Part shown: piece after piece, positions 34,194 to 43,846 of the stretch
How positions within the stretch are numbered: position 1 is the stretch's first letter
Layout of the letters: each line of letters opens with the position of its first letter
Assembly: GCA_045540335.1 (NCBI GenBank)
Contig: JAZQHC010000028.1
Span: forward strand, 1 to 60,276
Source: RGIG7213 sp045540335
Lineage (GTDB): Bacteria; Bacillota; Clostridia; Oscillospirales; CAG-272
Length of the DNA stretch: 60,276 nt
Direction of reading: 5' to 3'
Notes under the pieces: generated by a model
Database searches by the model: none
Told to the model about the DNA's origin: nothing
Seen by the model: only the letters and a program-made list of their open reading frames with translations
Program-made: the position numbers and the translations under genes

Positions 34194-35570
34194 TTACTTT
34201 TTCTTCCCTGCTTTAACCGCTTTAACGACCATACCGGAAAGTGCCGCCAAAGCAATTACGTTAGGAATAACCATAAGGTTGTTGAACATATCTGTTAATT
34301 CCCAAACAAGATCGTTGGAAAGAACCGTACCTAAGAAAATAAATATTATAGCAATTACGGAATATATTGTAGTTGCTTTTTTACCAAACATATAATTTAC
34401 GTTTATTTTACCAAAGAAGTTCCAGCTGATAATGGTGGAATATGCAAAGAACAGCAAGCAGATTGCTATCAAAGCACCACCTACTTTATTTCCGAAAACG
34501 CTTGAAAATGCATATTGCATCATATTTGCTTTCGTATAACCGTCTTCCGAACCATCTGCCAAAGGGCCGTTGCCTGCATACAGGGTGGATATAACTACAA
34601 GCGCCGTCATGGTAAGCACTACGAACGTATCAATAAAAACGCCTATCATCGCAACCACACCTTGGTCGTGAGGTTTTTCAACCCTTGCCATTGCGTGTGC
34701 ATGCGGGGTTGAACCCATGCCCGCCTCATTAGAGAAAAGTCCTCTTTTAGCGCCTTGACTTATAGCGGATTTTAACGCCATACCAAGACTACCGCCCAAT
34801 ATCGCATCGGGTTGGAATGCATACTTAAATATCATGCCAAACGCTTCGGGAACGTTTTTATAGTTTACGCAAAGCACTATTATTCCCAAAACAATATATA
34901 ATACTGCCATAACGGGTACAAGCTTTTCCGTCACGGAAGCGATACGTTGAATACCACCTATAAAAATAAATACGGAAAGTGCAGCAATAATCACACCTAT
35001 TATCCAGCCGGGAATGCCAAATGCAGTGGTGCAGTTTTCTGCAATGGAATTTGATTGCACCATACTTCCCATAAATCCAAGTGCAAGAATGATTGCAACA
35101 GAGAAGAACCCGGCTAAAAATTTTCCGAATTTGCCTTTGAAGGCAGTTTTGATATAGTAAACAGGACCGCCGGATATAGACCCGTCTTCGTTTGTTACAC
35201 GCGTTTGTTGTGCCAAGACCGCTTCTGCATATATGGTAGCCATGCCAAAAAAGGCAATCAACCACATCCAGAAAATAGCACCCGGGCCGCCTACAAGTAT
35301 AGCACCACACGCACCAACGATATTACCCGTACCAACCTGTGCGGCAATTGCAGTTGCAAGGGCCTGGAAAGACGAAATACCGCCATTTTCTTTTTTACCC
35401 TTCATAGAAAAGTTGCCGAATACTTTACGCATACCTTCGCCGAAGCAACGCACCTGAACAAACCTTGTCCTTACAGTATAGAAAAGACCTATACCAACAA
35501 GTAAGACTATAAGTATATAGTCTGACAAATACGCATTTATAGTCTGCACGACTTTCAAAATCATGTCCAT
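34194..35570 (-). CDS. Sodium:alanine/glycine symporter (AGCS family)
   Basis: A 458-residue membrane transporter that takes up alanine or glycine with sodium. Family blocks include ALATAIAAQVGTGNIVGACG, GPGAIFWMWLIAFFGMATIY, GGPVYYI and SNEAGMGSTPHAHA, spread over about 10-11 helices. Here glycine is the likely substrate or at least the signal, because a glycine riboswitch and intrinsic terminator sit in the 5' leader. The ATG has AAGGAG upstream. The gene stands alone between its riboswitch and terminator. Confidence 0.95.
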   Translation of the reverse strand: MDMILKVVQTINAYLSDYILIVLLVGIGLFYTVRTRFVQVRCFGEGMRKVFGNFSMKGKKENGGISSFQALATAIAAQVGTGNIVGACGAILVGGPGAIFWMWLIAFFGMATIYAEAVLAQQTRVTNEDGSISGGPVYYIKTAFKGKFGKFLAGFFSVAIILALGFMGSMVQSNSIAENCTTAFGIPGWIIGVIIAALSVFIFIGGIQRIASVTEKLVPVMAVLYIVLGIIVLCVNYKNVPEAFGMIFKYAFQPDAILGGSLGMALKSAISQGAKRGLFSNEAGMGSTPHAHAMARVEKPHDQGVVAMIGVFIDTFVVLTMTALVVISTLYAGNGPLADGSEDGYTKANMMQYAFSSVFGNKVGGALIAICLLFFAYSTIISWNFFGKINVNYMFGKKATTIYSVIAIIFIFLGTVLSNDLVWELTDMFNNLMVIPNVIALAALSGMVVKAVKAGKKK

Positions 35571-35590
35571 AAAAGACTCCTTATAAAAAT

Positions 35591-35614
35591 AAAAAAATCC
35601 GCTGATAACAGCGG
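35591..35614 (-). terminator. Intrinsic terminator of the riboswitch expression platform
   Basis: Minus strand CCGCTG-TTAT-CAGCGG followed by seven T, between the glycine aptamer and the symporter ribosome binding site. A terminator at this place means the riboswitch probably acts by transcription termination. Confidence 0.85.
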
Positions 35615-35640
35615 CAAAAGAAATGCGGTCGAAAATGTTA

Positions 35641-35750
35641 AACGACTGCCCTGTCCTTTTGCCTGAGAGATTCGGTCCATTTAAAAAAGGCCTTGCACCT
35701 TCGGCACCCGATAAACGGGATTCTCCAGAGCGCCTCCGCCAACGGTCTTA
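35641..35750 (-). ncRNA. Glycine riboswitch aptamer
   Basis: The minus strand carries the glycine aptamer hallmarks in order: GCGCTCTGGAGAATCCCG, GGTGCCGAAGGTGCAAG, then AATCTCTCAGGCAAAAGGAC ending in AGGGCA. Only one full aptamer is seen; the upstream stretch (about 35751-35780) may form the short partner helix seen in single-aptamer glycine riboswitches. Its place before an AGCS symporter is a known arrangement. Whether glycine turns the gene on or off cannot be read off directly. Confidence 0.92.
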
Positions 35751-35784
35751 AACAATTCCGCAGGCATCAACGGTTCAACTGTGT

Positions 35785-35813
35785 ATTTTATCACAATATT
35801 TCAAAATTCGCAA
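35785..35813 (-). promoter_or_regulatory. Promoter of the riboswitch-symporter transcript
   Basis: Minus strand TTGCGA (35808-35813), 17 bases, TAAAAT (35785-35790), ending about 35 bases before the aptamer. Confidence 0.65.
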
Positions 35814-35906
35814 CATTAATCATGCACAAATATTTATATTTTTTTTGTGCTTTTTATACAATTTAAGACCTTATCCGATTTTTTACTCTTTTTTGAAAAT
35901 TACATA

Positions 35907-35942
35907 TAGACAAATTTAAAAATATGCATTACAATAATGCAA
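35907..35942 (+). promoter_or_regulatory. Promoter of the fucosidase unit with dyad over the -10 box
   Basis: TAGACA (35907-35912), 17 bases, TACAAT (35930-35935). TGCATT and AATGCA, five bases apart, bracket and overlap the -10 box, as an operator would. Start codon 36011 is about 75 bases downstream, preceded by AAAGG. Confidence 0.5.
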
Positions 35943-36010
35943 AGAAAGAATTTTATAAACTTCGTTATTTAAAAAGTAGATTACGTGCATTTTTTTAGAA
36001 AGGCTAAACA

Positions 36011-37237
36011 ATGATAGTTAAAGATTATATTAAAAGATTTGAAAAACTGGGTTTTGGGTTATTTGTACATTTTGGCGTTTACAGTGTTATCGGCAGGGGC
36101 GAATGGTCGCGCGGGGTTTGCGGTTATTCTGACGAACAATATGCCGAAATTGCAAAGCAATTCTGCCCTGCAGAAGATTGGGCAAAAAAGCTTGTTTTAA
36201 GCGCAAAAAACGCAGGCGCAAAATACATTACGATCACAACGCGCCACCACGACGGCTTTTCGCTTTACGACACGTGCGGAATAAATACGTACGACGCACC
36301 GCATTATTGTAAAAGAGATCTTATAAGGGAATTTGTTGATGCCTGCAACGAGGCGGAAATCATACCGTTTTTCTATCACACGTTGCTTGATTGGCACGAG
36401 GGCACGTATGAAAGCAATTTTCCAAAATATCTTGTATATTTAAGAAAAAGCGTTGAGCTTTTGTGTAAAAACTACGGCAAGATCGGCGGAATATGGTTTG
36501 ACGGAATGTGGCACAAGCCGCAAAACGACTGGGAAGAAGATGCCCTTTATTCTATGATACGCTCATATCAGCCGGAAGCTATGATAATAAACAACACAGG
36601 TCTTTCCGCGCGCGGTGCTTTGGGGCACATAGAGCTTGACAGCGTTACATTCGAGCGCGGCAGGCCGCAACCGCTTAATCTTGAAACCTCGCCCAAGTAC
36701 ATCGCAAGTGAAATGTGCCAAACCTTGGCAAGCCATTGGGGCTATGCAAAAGAAGACCTTACATATAAAGCACCCGGCGATATAATAAAAGATCTTACGA
36801 TATGCAGAAAATGCGGTTCAAACTTTTTACTTAACGTAGGGCCTTTAGGCGACGGATCGCTTCGCAATATCGACAGCGCAACACTTGAAATAGTTGGCGA
36901 ATGGGTAAGAATGAACGGTGAAGCATTGCAAGCTCTTCCGTGCGGTATAACGGTTGAAAACAAAGAAAACGATTTCGTTTTACAAAGCGGTAATGCATAT
37001 TATCTTTTCTGCAACGATCTGCCCATCATGGCTGATCCAAACGTAGTTTTACAAAGCGACAAATCTGATTACGATACCGTTTTTAAAACCGATAAAAAGA
37101 TTAAAAGTGCCTTTTGGCTTGATAATGGTGAAAAGCTTAACTTCATTCAAGACAGCGAAACTGTGACTGTACGAACAGTTCCGTTTGCATATGGAAGAAA
37201 TCTTGTAGTCAGGGTGGCAAAAATTTTATTTGAATAA
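36011..37237 (+). CDS. Alpha-L-fucosidase (GH29)
   Basis: A 408-residue glycoside hydrolase that removes L-fucose from glycans. GH29 blocks are visible: FGLFVHFGVYSVIGRGEW, GAKYITITTRHHDGFSLYDT, the nucleophile Asp in GGIWFDGMW (about residue 164), and the late FLLNVGPLGDGSL. There is no signal peptide, so it should act on imported fuco-oligosaccharides. The C-terminal part (about 310-408) is a beta domain. It is the first of two genes, with an unrecognised membrane protein 14 bases downstream; no fucose-catabolic genes are nearby. Confidence 0.92.
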   Translation: MIVKDYIKRFEKLGFGLFVHFGVYSVIGRGEWSRGVCGYSDEQYAEIAKQFCPAEDWAKKLVLSAKNAGAKYITITTRHHDGFSLYDTCGINTYDAPHYCKRDLIREFVDACNEAEIIPFFYHTLLDWHEGTYESNFPKYLVYLRKSVELLCKNYGKIGGIWFDGMWHKPQNDWEEDALYSMIRSYQPEAMIINNTGLSARGALGHIELDSVTFERGRPQPLNLETSPKYIASEMCQTLASHWGYAKEDLTYKAPGDIIKDLTICRKCGSNFLLNVGPLGDGSLRNIDSATLEIVGEWVRMNGEALQALPCGITVENKENDFVLQSGNAYYLFCNDLPIMADPNVVLQSDKSDYDTVFKTDKKIKSAFWLDNGEKLNFIQDSETVTVRTVPFAYGRNLVVRVAKILFE

Positions 37238-37251
37238 GGAAACACGCATCA

Positions 37252-38391
37252 ATGCAAAAGCAAAACACGCTGAAATCAAGAATTTTACGACATTTATTAA
37301 CGTACTTTTTGCAATTTCTTATTTGCAGTGCAAGCTGTTTATTTTTAAATGTCGTTTTTCTTGAAATGTATTCAGGGGTGGTATATCCCGGAATGTTTAT
37401 AATCGGCACTATTGGTGCTTTCGCGGTATTTCACACATTTTCTGTTTACGACACCGTGCAGAGAGATAGCTATTTAAAAAATTCGCCAATGCAATTCAAA
37501 TTATCAAGCAGTATCCGCACTGTGATGTACGACAAAGATCTTTGGCTTCAGCTGCTTGTAGTATTTGCCCTTACGTTTATTGCGCCGGGCGCACCTATAT
37601 GGGGTATTAAATATGTTTTTGTGATATCAAACGGTATAATTTGCAGGGCGATACAGTTTTTAATTTATTGTATCTGTTGTATAACAGCGAAGATATGCGC
37701 ACGTAAACGCTGGATAAAAGCAAGCCTTTTTTCGCCATTGGATATGAAGGAAACTGCAAGCACACGCCCTATATACCACCGTTTAGGGTTTATATTCGCG
37801 TTGTGCATGGCTTGTGCAGTTATCATGCCATTGCTTACACCAATGTGGATAACTACGGTAAATCTTACTGCCGAATTTCCTATTTTAATTCTTGTGGCTG
37901 TTATAGCTGCTTTAGCGGGATTGTTTATATCAAGATACGGAAAAGCTATAGCTTCGCGGCATCGTTTTATAAAGGATCTGAAAAAAATATGTATCGAAAA
38001 GGAATTTAAAATTTCAAAAATAAAAAATACATACACGTCTTTATTCAAATCCAATGCAGAATTTGATTTTACGATATACAATCTTAAAAACACGTACGAC
38101 TGTAAAATACTTCCGCAGTTTTCCAAGAAATATAAAACCGTATTAAATGAAAACGGCGTTTTATTAACAAAAGTACCTTACCCATTATTTTCAAAAGAAA
38201 TGCAATACCGATATACGTTTGATTCGGAAAACAAAAAAATTCTGATATTCACCGTAATACCAGATGTTCTTTTATATAACGATGGAAAGCAAGCCTCGCA
38301 CATATCATCAAATACCAAAATAGGCGAATACAGAATTATTACTTATTCCGATTTTTTAACTGCTATATCTTACGATTCCTTCAACAAATAA
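37252..38391 (+). CDS. Unknown six-helix membrane protein
   Basis: A 379-residue protein I do not recognise. It has about six hydrophobic helices between residues 13 and 225 (for example about 15-42, 44-65, 95-115, 120-145, 180-200, 210-228). A soluble, lysine-rich C-terminal domain of about 150 residues follows with no cysteine cluster or catalytic motif I can name. AAGGA lies upstream of the ATG. It is co-transcribed with the GH29 fucosidase, but nothing in the sequence shows sugar transport. Confidence 0.7.
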   Translation: MQKQNTLKSRILRHLLTYFLQFLICSASCLFLNVVFLEMYSGVVYPGMFIIGTIGAFAVFHTFSVYDTVQRDSYLKNSPMQFKLSSSIRTVMYDKDLWLQLLVVFALTFIAPGAPIWGIKYVFVISNGIICRAIQFLIYCICCITAKICARKRWIKASLFSPLDMKETASTRPIYHRLGFIFALCMACAVIMPLLTPMWITTVNLTAEFPILILVAVIAALAGLFISRYGKAIASRHRFIKDLKKICIEKEFKISKIKNTYTSLFKSNAEFDFTIYNLKNTYDCKILPQFSKKYKTVLNENGVLLTKVPYPLFSKEMQYRYTFDSENKKILIFTVIPDVLLYNDGKQASHISSNTKIGEYRIITYSDFLTAISYDSFNK

Positions 38392-38417
38392 ATATACTAC
38401 CAAGCTTCTTACTTTAA

Positions 38418-38451
38418 AAATGGGAGAGAACTTTATTGTTCCCTGCCATTT
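38418..38451. terminator. Probable terminator between convergent units
   Basis: AAATGG and CCATTT enclose an imperfect inner helix (GAGAGAAC against GTTCCCTG) with loop TTTATT. It lies between the stops of the plus-strand membrane protein and the minus-strand ABC gene. T tails are modest, so the strength is uncertain. Confidence 0.45.
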
Positions 38452-38458
38452 AATTCTT

Positions 38459-41440
38459 TTATATATCGTATTTAGCAAGTATTTCGCTTGGTGTTTTTCT
38501 TAACAACATTACTATCGGCAGTGATCCGCAAATAATACATACCGCATATAAAATAACAAGTATGATCAACGCGTACCACCAAGGGTAGAAAAATATGGTT
38601 GAAAACATTGACGATTTGCTTATACAAATTCCGATAAATGCGCTTGAAGCCAAATATCCCAAAAACACCGTAAGAGTAGATAAAACAAGCGATTCTATAA
38701 AAAACCTGAACTTCAAATTATTTTTTGAAACGCCTATTGCCCTATACACGCCAACTTCTTTTATTCTGTTCATCAAGGATGAACGCATGATAAAGTACAT
38801 ACACACGCACATGATCACAAGAACGACCAGCATTGATATTACCCCGGCTGTTATCTGTGCAACAGAATCCTTAACAGAAGCATCGAATATCACATCCGGC
38901 GTTATAATCGCCTGAAAATCATAATACTCTGGTATTTCGGTATCTGAAAATTCAGATAACAGCCATTTTTCCGTTTGATCAACATCGGTAGAATGAATCA
39001 CGGTAAAAACTATTGAACTATCGCCTACGACAACAAAATCAGCTGATTCGTCGTATATTTCAACGGCTTTCTTTTCGTACTCTATCCACATCGGGGCTAC
39101 GGATTTATGCGTTTTACCGGTTTGCTTTGAAAGATCAATATAATCATCTGAATTTAACAGGTATTTATATTCAAACCATATTTGATTGTTTTCCGAATAT
39201 TTAAGATTCGAATTGTAATATTCTTCTTCGTAAAGCTTTCGAAGCGTTTCAAGGCTTTCCAACAGATCGCGTTCGCTTTGAAGAAGCTTTTCTGACATAT
39301 CATATTCGGACAAAGACGGATATTTTCCATTCTTTTCTTTATATTTTATTGCAGCGTAATATCTGTAATCACCCAAAATGGAGAATTTGCCGCCTTCGAT
39401 ACCGCGATCTATGTAAAGCCATGAATAAATGTCTTTTTGGAAACGGTAGCGTTCTTGCAGATAAGAATCAAATTCTGAATACAGATAGTCGTAATATTCG
39501 AAATATCTTGTATCGAATATTTTATTGAAATATTCGCCTGTTTCATCCTTTTGTTGTTCTTCATTAAGAAGGCTTGCAAAGTATTCTTCTATTGAAAGCT
39601 TGTTGATTTTATTTTCTTTAAGCCATTCTTCGTAGTTCGCGTATGTGTATATAATCTTGGATATATTTATATCCTTGCCGCCAATTTTTATAGTTTCGCC
39701 CTTTTTGGGTAAAGCATCTGACGGTTCTGCATTGATAACCAATACGGCAGACCCCTTTTGAGCCTCTATTTCGTAATTTGCAGCCAAGTCAAAATTATAT
39801 CCCATGGGCTGGTTTATCATTGTAGCCAAGGACAAAGAATCAAGATATACGGCGCTTTCATCAGATTTTACTATACCGGCTATACGTAACGACTTTTCGT
39901 TTATTTTTTTTCTTGAAAACAGGCCTATCAAATCATCGTATTTACTGATATAGCTGAAGGTTGATTGCTTCAGTATGTCGTCGGCAAGCTTTGTGGTAAT
40001 TATCATATCGGTCTCTTCAAGGTCTTTATTTTTTCCTGATACCGTATCAAAGCCTTCTGCAATTTTACTGTCAAGATAAACTGCGTTTACTTTAAAAGAA
40101 TCAGTTTCATTATCAAAGGTTTCAAAGGAAAGATTGTTAAATCTGATACTTTCGTCGCCCCTCGGAACGTCGTATTTTAAAGTAACAAAGTCTATACCGT
40201 GTTCGCCTTTTTTTAACGCGTCGTTTATTTTTTGAGAGATTTCATCGGTAGGTGTATATACGTAACATACGTTATGGTTGTAAGAATCTCTTATTTTCGA
40301 AAGATTTCCTATGGCAACACCAAAAACAGAGCTGATAAATACAAGTGCTACGGCAAAAAGACACATACAGTTTCTTAACAGCTTTGCGCCTTTTTTCTTT
40401 TTGGTTTTAAAATTTGATGCATACCCGCTTTTTACAGAGTACTTAAACGAAAACAGCTTTCCAAAATTATTCCCTTCAATAGGGGGCAAAGAAGACATAT
40501 CAACGTTGGCTGTGCAAAGGCCTTTTTCTTTTTTTTCCTCATAAACACCGTCGTACAGCTTTATTTCTGCATTATTATCCAATATATGAACGTCTGAATT
40601 ATCAACCTTTAAATATATTTTGCCGCCGTTGTTTATAATTCTTATATTGATAGGATTTTCTGTATTTTCGCCGTAATATTCTATTTTAGCGTTTTCTGTT
40701 TGTGATTCTTTTTTATCAAATTCGCCAAGGTATATCGCATTTTTATCTTTCGCGTTAAGCCCGTTTGCACCCTCATTATTTTTAACGTCAACTATTTTAC
40801 CGTCTGCCAATTGTATAACAGAATCGCAATAATAATCTACAAGGTCAGCCTCGTGCGTTACTATCAATACTAAATGATCGCGCGATATGACTTTAAGCAT
40901 ATCCATTATCATAACGGTATTTGTTTCGTCAAGGTTGCCTGTGGGTTCATCTGCAAGGATTATCTTTGGGTTTTTAACTATTGCCCTTGCAATCGCTATG
41001 CGCTGCTGCTGACCGCCGGAAAGAGTATCTGGCGTACGCTTTTTATACTTTTCCATATCCACATTGGCAAGCGCTGCCGTTACGCGTTGTTCTATTTGAT
41101 CTTTATCGGTTACACCGCAAAGGCGCAGAGCGTCTGCAACGTTATCAAAGCAGGATATCTCGTTATTAAGATTGTAGTTTTGAAATATATACCCTATGTA
41201 TTTATTTCGTATAATGTCGGTATCCTTCTTTATATTTTGCCCTTCTACGCTTACTGTACCTGACGAAAATCCGTCAAGCCCGCCGATAACGTTAAGCAGC
41301 GTGGTTTTTCCGCATCCGCTTTTACCAAATACGGCGATCATCCCTTTATCAGGCAATGACAAGGTTACATCGTTTATAACGTGAATTTCGTTTTGTCTTC
41401 CTTTATTAAAAAACTTATGTACGTTTTTGATATCTATCAT
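38459..41440 (-). CDS. ABC exporter protein, fused ATPase and FtsX-type permease (993 residues)
   Basis: One polypeptide joins an ATPase (about 1-220: Walker A GKSGCGKTT, signature LSGGQQQR, Walker B ILADEPTGNLD, switch His in THE) to a MacB/FtsX-type permease. A cytoplasmic insert (about 225-350) comes first, then helix 1 (about 355-378), a very large external region (about 380-865) and three C-terminal helices (about 870-985). Substrate unknown; this architecture is seen in peptide, antibiotic and lipoprotein export or sensing. Its start overlaps the end of the partner ABC gene by four bases (ATGA), so the pair likely forms a heterodimer. No two-component system is adjacent. Confidence 0.88.
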   Translation of the reverse strand: MIDIKNVHKFFNKGRQNEIHVINDVTLSLPDKGMIAVFGKSGCGKTTLLNVIGGLDGFSSGTVSVEGQNIKKDTDIIRNKYIGYIFQNYNLNNEISCFDNVADALRLCGVTDKDQIEQRVTAALANVDMEKYKKRTPDTLSGGQQQRIAIARAIVKNPKIILADEPTGNLDETNTVMIMDMLKVISRDHLVLIVTHEADLVDYYCDSVIQLADGKIVDVKNNEGANGLNAKDKNAIYLGEFDKKESQTENAKIEYYGENTENPINIRIINNGGKIYLKVDNSDVHILDNNAEIKLYDGVYEEKKEKGLCTANVDMSSLPPIEGNNFGKLFSFKYSVKSGYASNFKTKKKKGAKLLRNCMCLFAVALVFISSVFGVAIGNLSKIRDSYNHNVCYVYTPTDEISQKINDALKKGEHGIDFVTLKYDVPRGDESIRFNNLSFETFDNETDSFKVNAVYLDSKIAEGFDTVSGKNKDLEETDMIITTKLADDILKQSTFSYISKYDDLIGLFSRKKINEKSLRIAGIVKSDESAVYLDSLSLATMINQPMGYNFDLAANYEIEAQKGSAVLVINAEPSDALPKKGETIKIGGKDINISKIIYTYANYEEWLKENKINKLSIEEYFASLLNEEQQKDETGEYFNKIFDTRYFEYYDYLYSEFDSYLQERYRFQKDIYSWLYIDRGIEGGKFSILGDYRYYAAIKYKEKNGKYPSLSEYDMSEKLLQSERDLLESLETLRKLYEEEYYNSNLKYSENNQIWFEYKYLLNSDDYIDLSKQTGKTHKSVAPMWIEYEKKAVEIYDESADFVVVGDSSIVFTVIHSTDVDQTEKWLLSEFSDTEIPEYYDFQAIITPDVIFDASVKDSVAQITAGVISMLVVLVIMCVCMYFIMRSSLMNRIKEVGVYRAIGVSKNNLKFRFFIESLVLSTLTVFLGYLASSAFIGICISKSSMFSTIFFYPWWYALIILVILYAVCIICGSLPIVMLLRKTPSEILAKYDI

Positions 41441-43656
41441 TCTGCGTTACCTCTTTTCAAGGATTTTTTAACACTTTCGCCGAAAAGCTTTTTCACCTGT
41501 TTTTGTGTGGTTCTTGCTGTCAAAATCAACATACTTACAAATATCAAGGCATATTGCCATGCATACAGATACATAAAGTGACCGTTCAACGATGGGGTAG
41601 TGAAAATCACAGCGGCAAGTATCAACGTAATGATATACGCAGGAATCAAAGAAATGAACATTCTTACGTACATACCTATTTTTATAACGCGTACAGATAT
41701 ACCCATTGAACGCATTATAGCCATATCTACTTTGAAAGCGGAAAGTGTTCTTGAAGAACAAAGGTTTATAAAGAATGCCAAAAATACTATCACCAATGCC
41801 CACGTTATAAGCGAGAAGATTGCCGAAAGCACGGTAAGAAGTATTTCGTAAACCTCCGGGGTATAGGTTGCATCTGATGTTACTGCAATATATCCCTCTT
41901 CGCAAAGCTTTTCTGCGGCAACGCGCGCCTGCGAATCGTTGGCAAAAAACAAAGAAAACTGCTTATATGATTTTTCCAAAACCTCGTTTGCCGCACCTTC
42001 CAACGCTTCCGCGCTGATATACAGATCACCGTGTACATTTGGAATTACAGGTTCTTCATACACGAAATCTTCGGTTTTAAAATCTTTAGTAAACGTATAT
42101 GTATTTCGTTGGTCACCGTAATAATAATTGTATTTGTAATAGGTGGAGGTAAGGGTAAGGGTCATATCTGCGCCTTGTTGCGCATTTTTATAGTAAACGT
42201 CGTTACCTTTTAATTCAAAGGTTGGAATATATTCGTACAGATTTTCTCTTTTTTCAACCAAATCGCCTTTTTTGTCACCGTAGGAAATATTAAAAGTTAT
42301 ATTCCAGCTTGAATTTAAAAAATACGATATTGCCGTAATTGCTTTATAGCCATCGTTTGTAAACAAGCATTCGGGTGTAATATTATTATCGTAATAGTAT
42401 TTCACACCCTTTATCTTCAGTACGACGTTATCAAAGTAAACATATTGGCGCTGCAATTCATCTTTGCCGAATATTTCTTGATAAGATATAGGCAAATACA
42501 TAAATACCTCGTCTTTTTCGGTTGGATATTCGCCTATTATATTATCACCGTAGTCTTTACCGTAAACGCAGTTTGCATTGAAATATTCGAAATCGTTAAG
42601 GTGCTGTACTCGCATAAATCTTTTTTCGTCACTGTCAAGCAAATTGTCAAAGCGCAAATAACTTTCAGCACCGTGCTTTTCTGCAAGAAGCTTCACTTCT
42701 TCTTCACCGGGCACCTCACCGCCACGCGTCGTAACAACGACCCTGCCGGGAACATACTCGAACATATAGTGCTTTTCAAACAGTGCGGCGGCATCTTTTG
42801 AAAAAGAAGTTATTGAAAAAATACCGACCGTACCTAATATCAGCAGCATACACAAAAAGAACGACAGCTTCGGTTTTGATGTAAAAATAGTTTTGCCAAG
42901 GGTAATGCCGTTTTTAATATTATGCTTTTTGATGTCAGGCGTTTTAATTTCTTTAAATTGATGTGAAACAACGGGTGAAGAAAGAACTCTGTCGGATTCT
43001 ACTGCCCCGTCAAATATCCTTACGTGGCGTGTAGCATAATCCTGTACCTGCTCGAAATTATGCGTAACAACTATAAGAAGCTTATCCTTGGATACTTCTT
43101 TAAGCAGCTGAATTATCTCTGCTGATGATACAGAATCAAGGTTGCCCGTAGGCTCATCCGCGAGGATTATCGGGCTGTCTTTCGCCAGTGCCCTTGCGAT
43201 AACGGTACGTTGCTTTTGCCCACCGGACAGCTTGCTTCCCTTTTGTTTTATATGAGAAGACAGACCTACTCTGTCTATAAGCTCAAGTGCACGCTTTCTG
43301 CGTTCTTTCTTATCTTCAATGCTCATTAAAGCAAGCTCTACATTTTGCAAAACAGTAAAGCTTTCGATTATATTGTAATCCTGGAAGATAAAAGATATGT
43401 ATTTTTCCCTATATTCTTCCCATTCGGGCTGCAAATAGTGCGAGGTGGTTTCGCCTTCGATATACATTTCGCCCTCTTCGTAGGAATCCATACCGCTGAT
43501 AACGTTTAAAAGGGTTGATTTACCCGATCCGGACTTACCGGTAACTGCAACAAATTCGCCCCTATCAAATGAAAGGTTAACACCCCTGATGCCTACTGCA
43601 ACACTTCCTTCGGAAACGTATATTTTCCCGATATCCTTTAAAGTTAGTAAAGCCAT
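41437..43656 (-). CDS. ABC exporter protein, fused ATPase and FtsX-type permease (739 residues)
   Basis: The first gene of the ABC pair. The ATPase (about 1-225) has Walker A GKSGSGKST, signature LSGGQKQR and Walker B ILADEPTGNLD. Helix 1 lies at about 262-285, an external domain rich in Tyr and acidic residues at about 286-605, and three helices at about 608-640, 662-690 and 697-720. This is the MacB topology, and each protein of the pair carries both functions. It is transcribed from the promoter at 43728-43756. The external domains of the two partners differ strongly in size (about 320 against 480 residues), suggesting an asymmetric channel. Confidence 0.88.
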   Translation of the reverse strand: MALLTLKDIGKIYVSEGSVAVGIRGVNLSFDRGEFVAVTGKSGSGKSTLLNVISGMDSYEEGEMYIEGETTSHYLQPEWEEYREKYISFIFQDYNIIESFTVLQNVELALMSIEDKKERRKRALELIDRVGLSSHIKQKGSKLSGGQKQRTVIARALAKDSPIILADEPTGNLDSVSSAEIIQLLKEVSKDKLLIVVTHNFEQVQDYATRHVRIFDGAVESDRVLSSPVVSHQFKEIKTPDIKKHNIKNGITLGKTIFTSKPKLSFFLCMLLILGTVGIFSITSFSKDAAALFEKHYMFEYVPGRVVVTTRGGEVPGEEEVKLLAEKHGAESYLRFDNLLDSDEKRFMRVQHLNDFEYFNANCVYGKDYGDNIIGEYPTEKDEVFMYLPISYQEIFGKDELQRQYVYFDNVVLKIKGVKYYYDNNITPECLFTNDGYKAITAISYFLNSSWNITFNISYGDKKGDLVEKRENLYEYIPTFELKGNDVYYKNAQQGADMTLTLTSTYYKYNYYYGDQRNTYTFTKDFKTEDFVYEEPVIPNVHGDLYISAEALEGAANEVLEKSYKQFSLFFANDSQARVAAEKLCEEGYIAVTSDATYTPEVYEILLTVLSAIFSLITWALVIVFLAFFINLCSSRTLSAFKVDMAIMRSMGISVRVIKIGMYVRMFISLIPAYIITLILAAVIFTTPSLNGHFMYLYAWQYALIFVSMLILTARTTQKQVKKLFGESVKKSLKRGNAE

Positions 43657-43727
43657 AAAAAGCCCCCTTTTTTACGATCTGCATATATAGCCGTATTTTT
43701 TTAAAATAAGTTTCAGTTCACAATATA

Positions 43728-43756
43728 AATATATCATATACGCTGTAAAAAATCAA
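43728..43756 (-). promoter_or_regulatory. Promoter of the ABC pair
   Basis: Minus strand TTGATT (43751-43756), 17 bases, TATATT (43728-43733), about 70 bases before the start codon of the 739-residue protein. Confidence 0.6.
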
Positions 43757-43809
43757 TATGCAAGGTAATTAAGTTTATCTTAAGAATCACTTTAAGTATA
43801 AAAAGGGTC

Positions 43810-43844
43810 AAAAAAAGGTTGAATGAAATCATCCAACCTTTTTT
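43810..43844 (-). terminator. Terminator of rpsT
   Basis: AAAAAAGGTTG pairs with CAACCTTTTTT, with an inner ATG/CAT extension across one mismatch and an AAAT loop. It starts three bases past the rpsT stop on the minus strand. Confidence 0.85.
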
Positions 43845-43846
43845 GA

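Noticed and set aside
38459..43656. Bacteriocin export or immunity cluster
   Set aside because: No precursor peptide, modification enzyme or regulator next to the ABC pair; only a general exporter call is supported.
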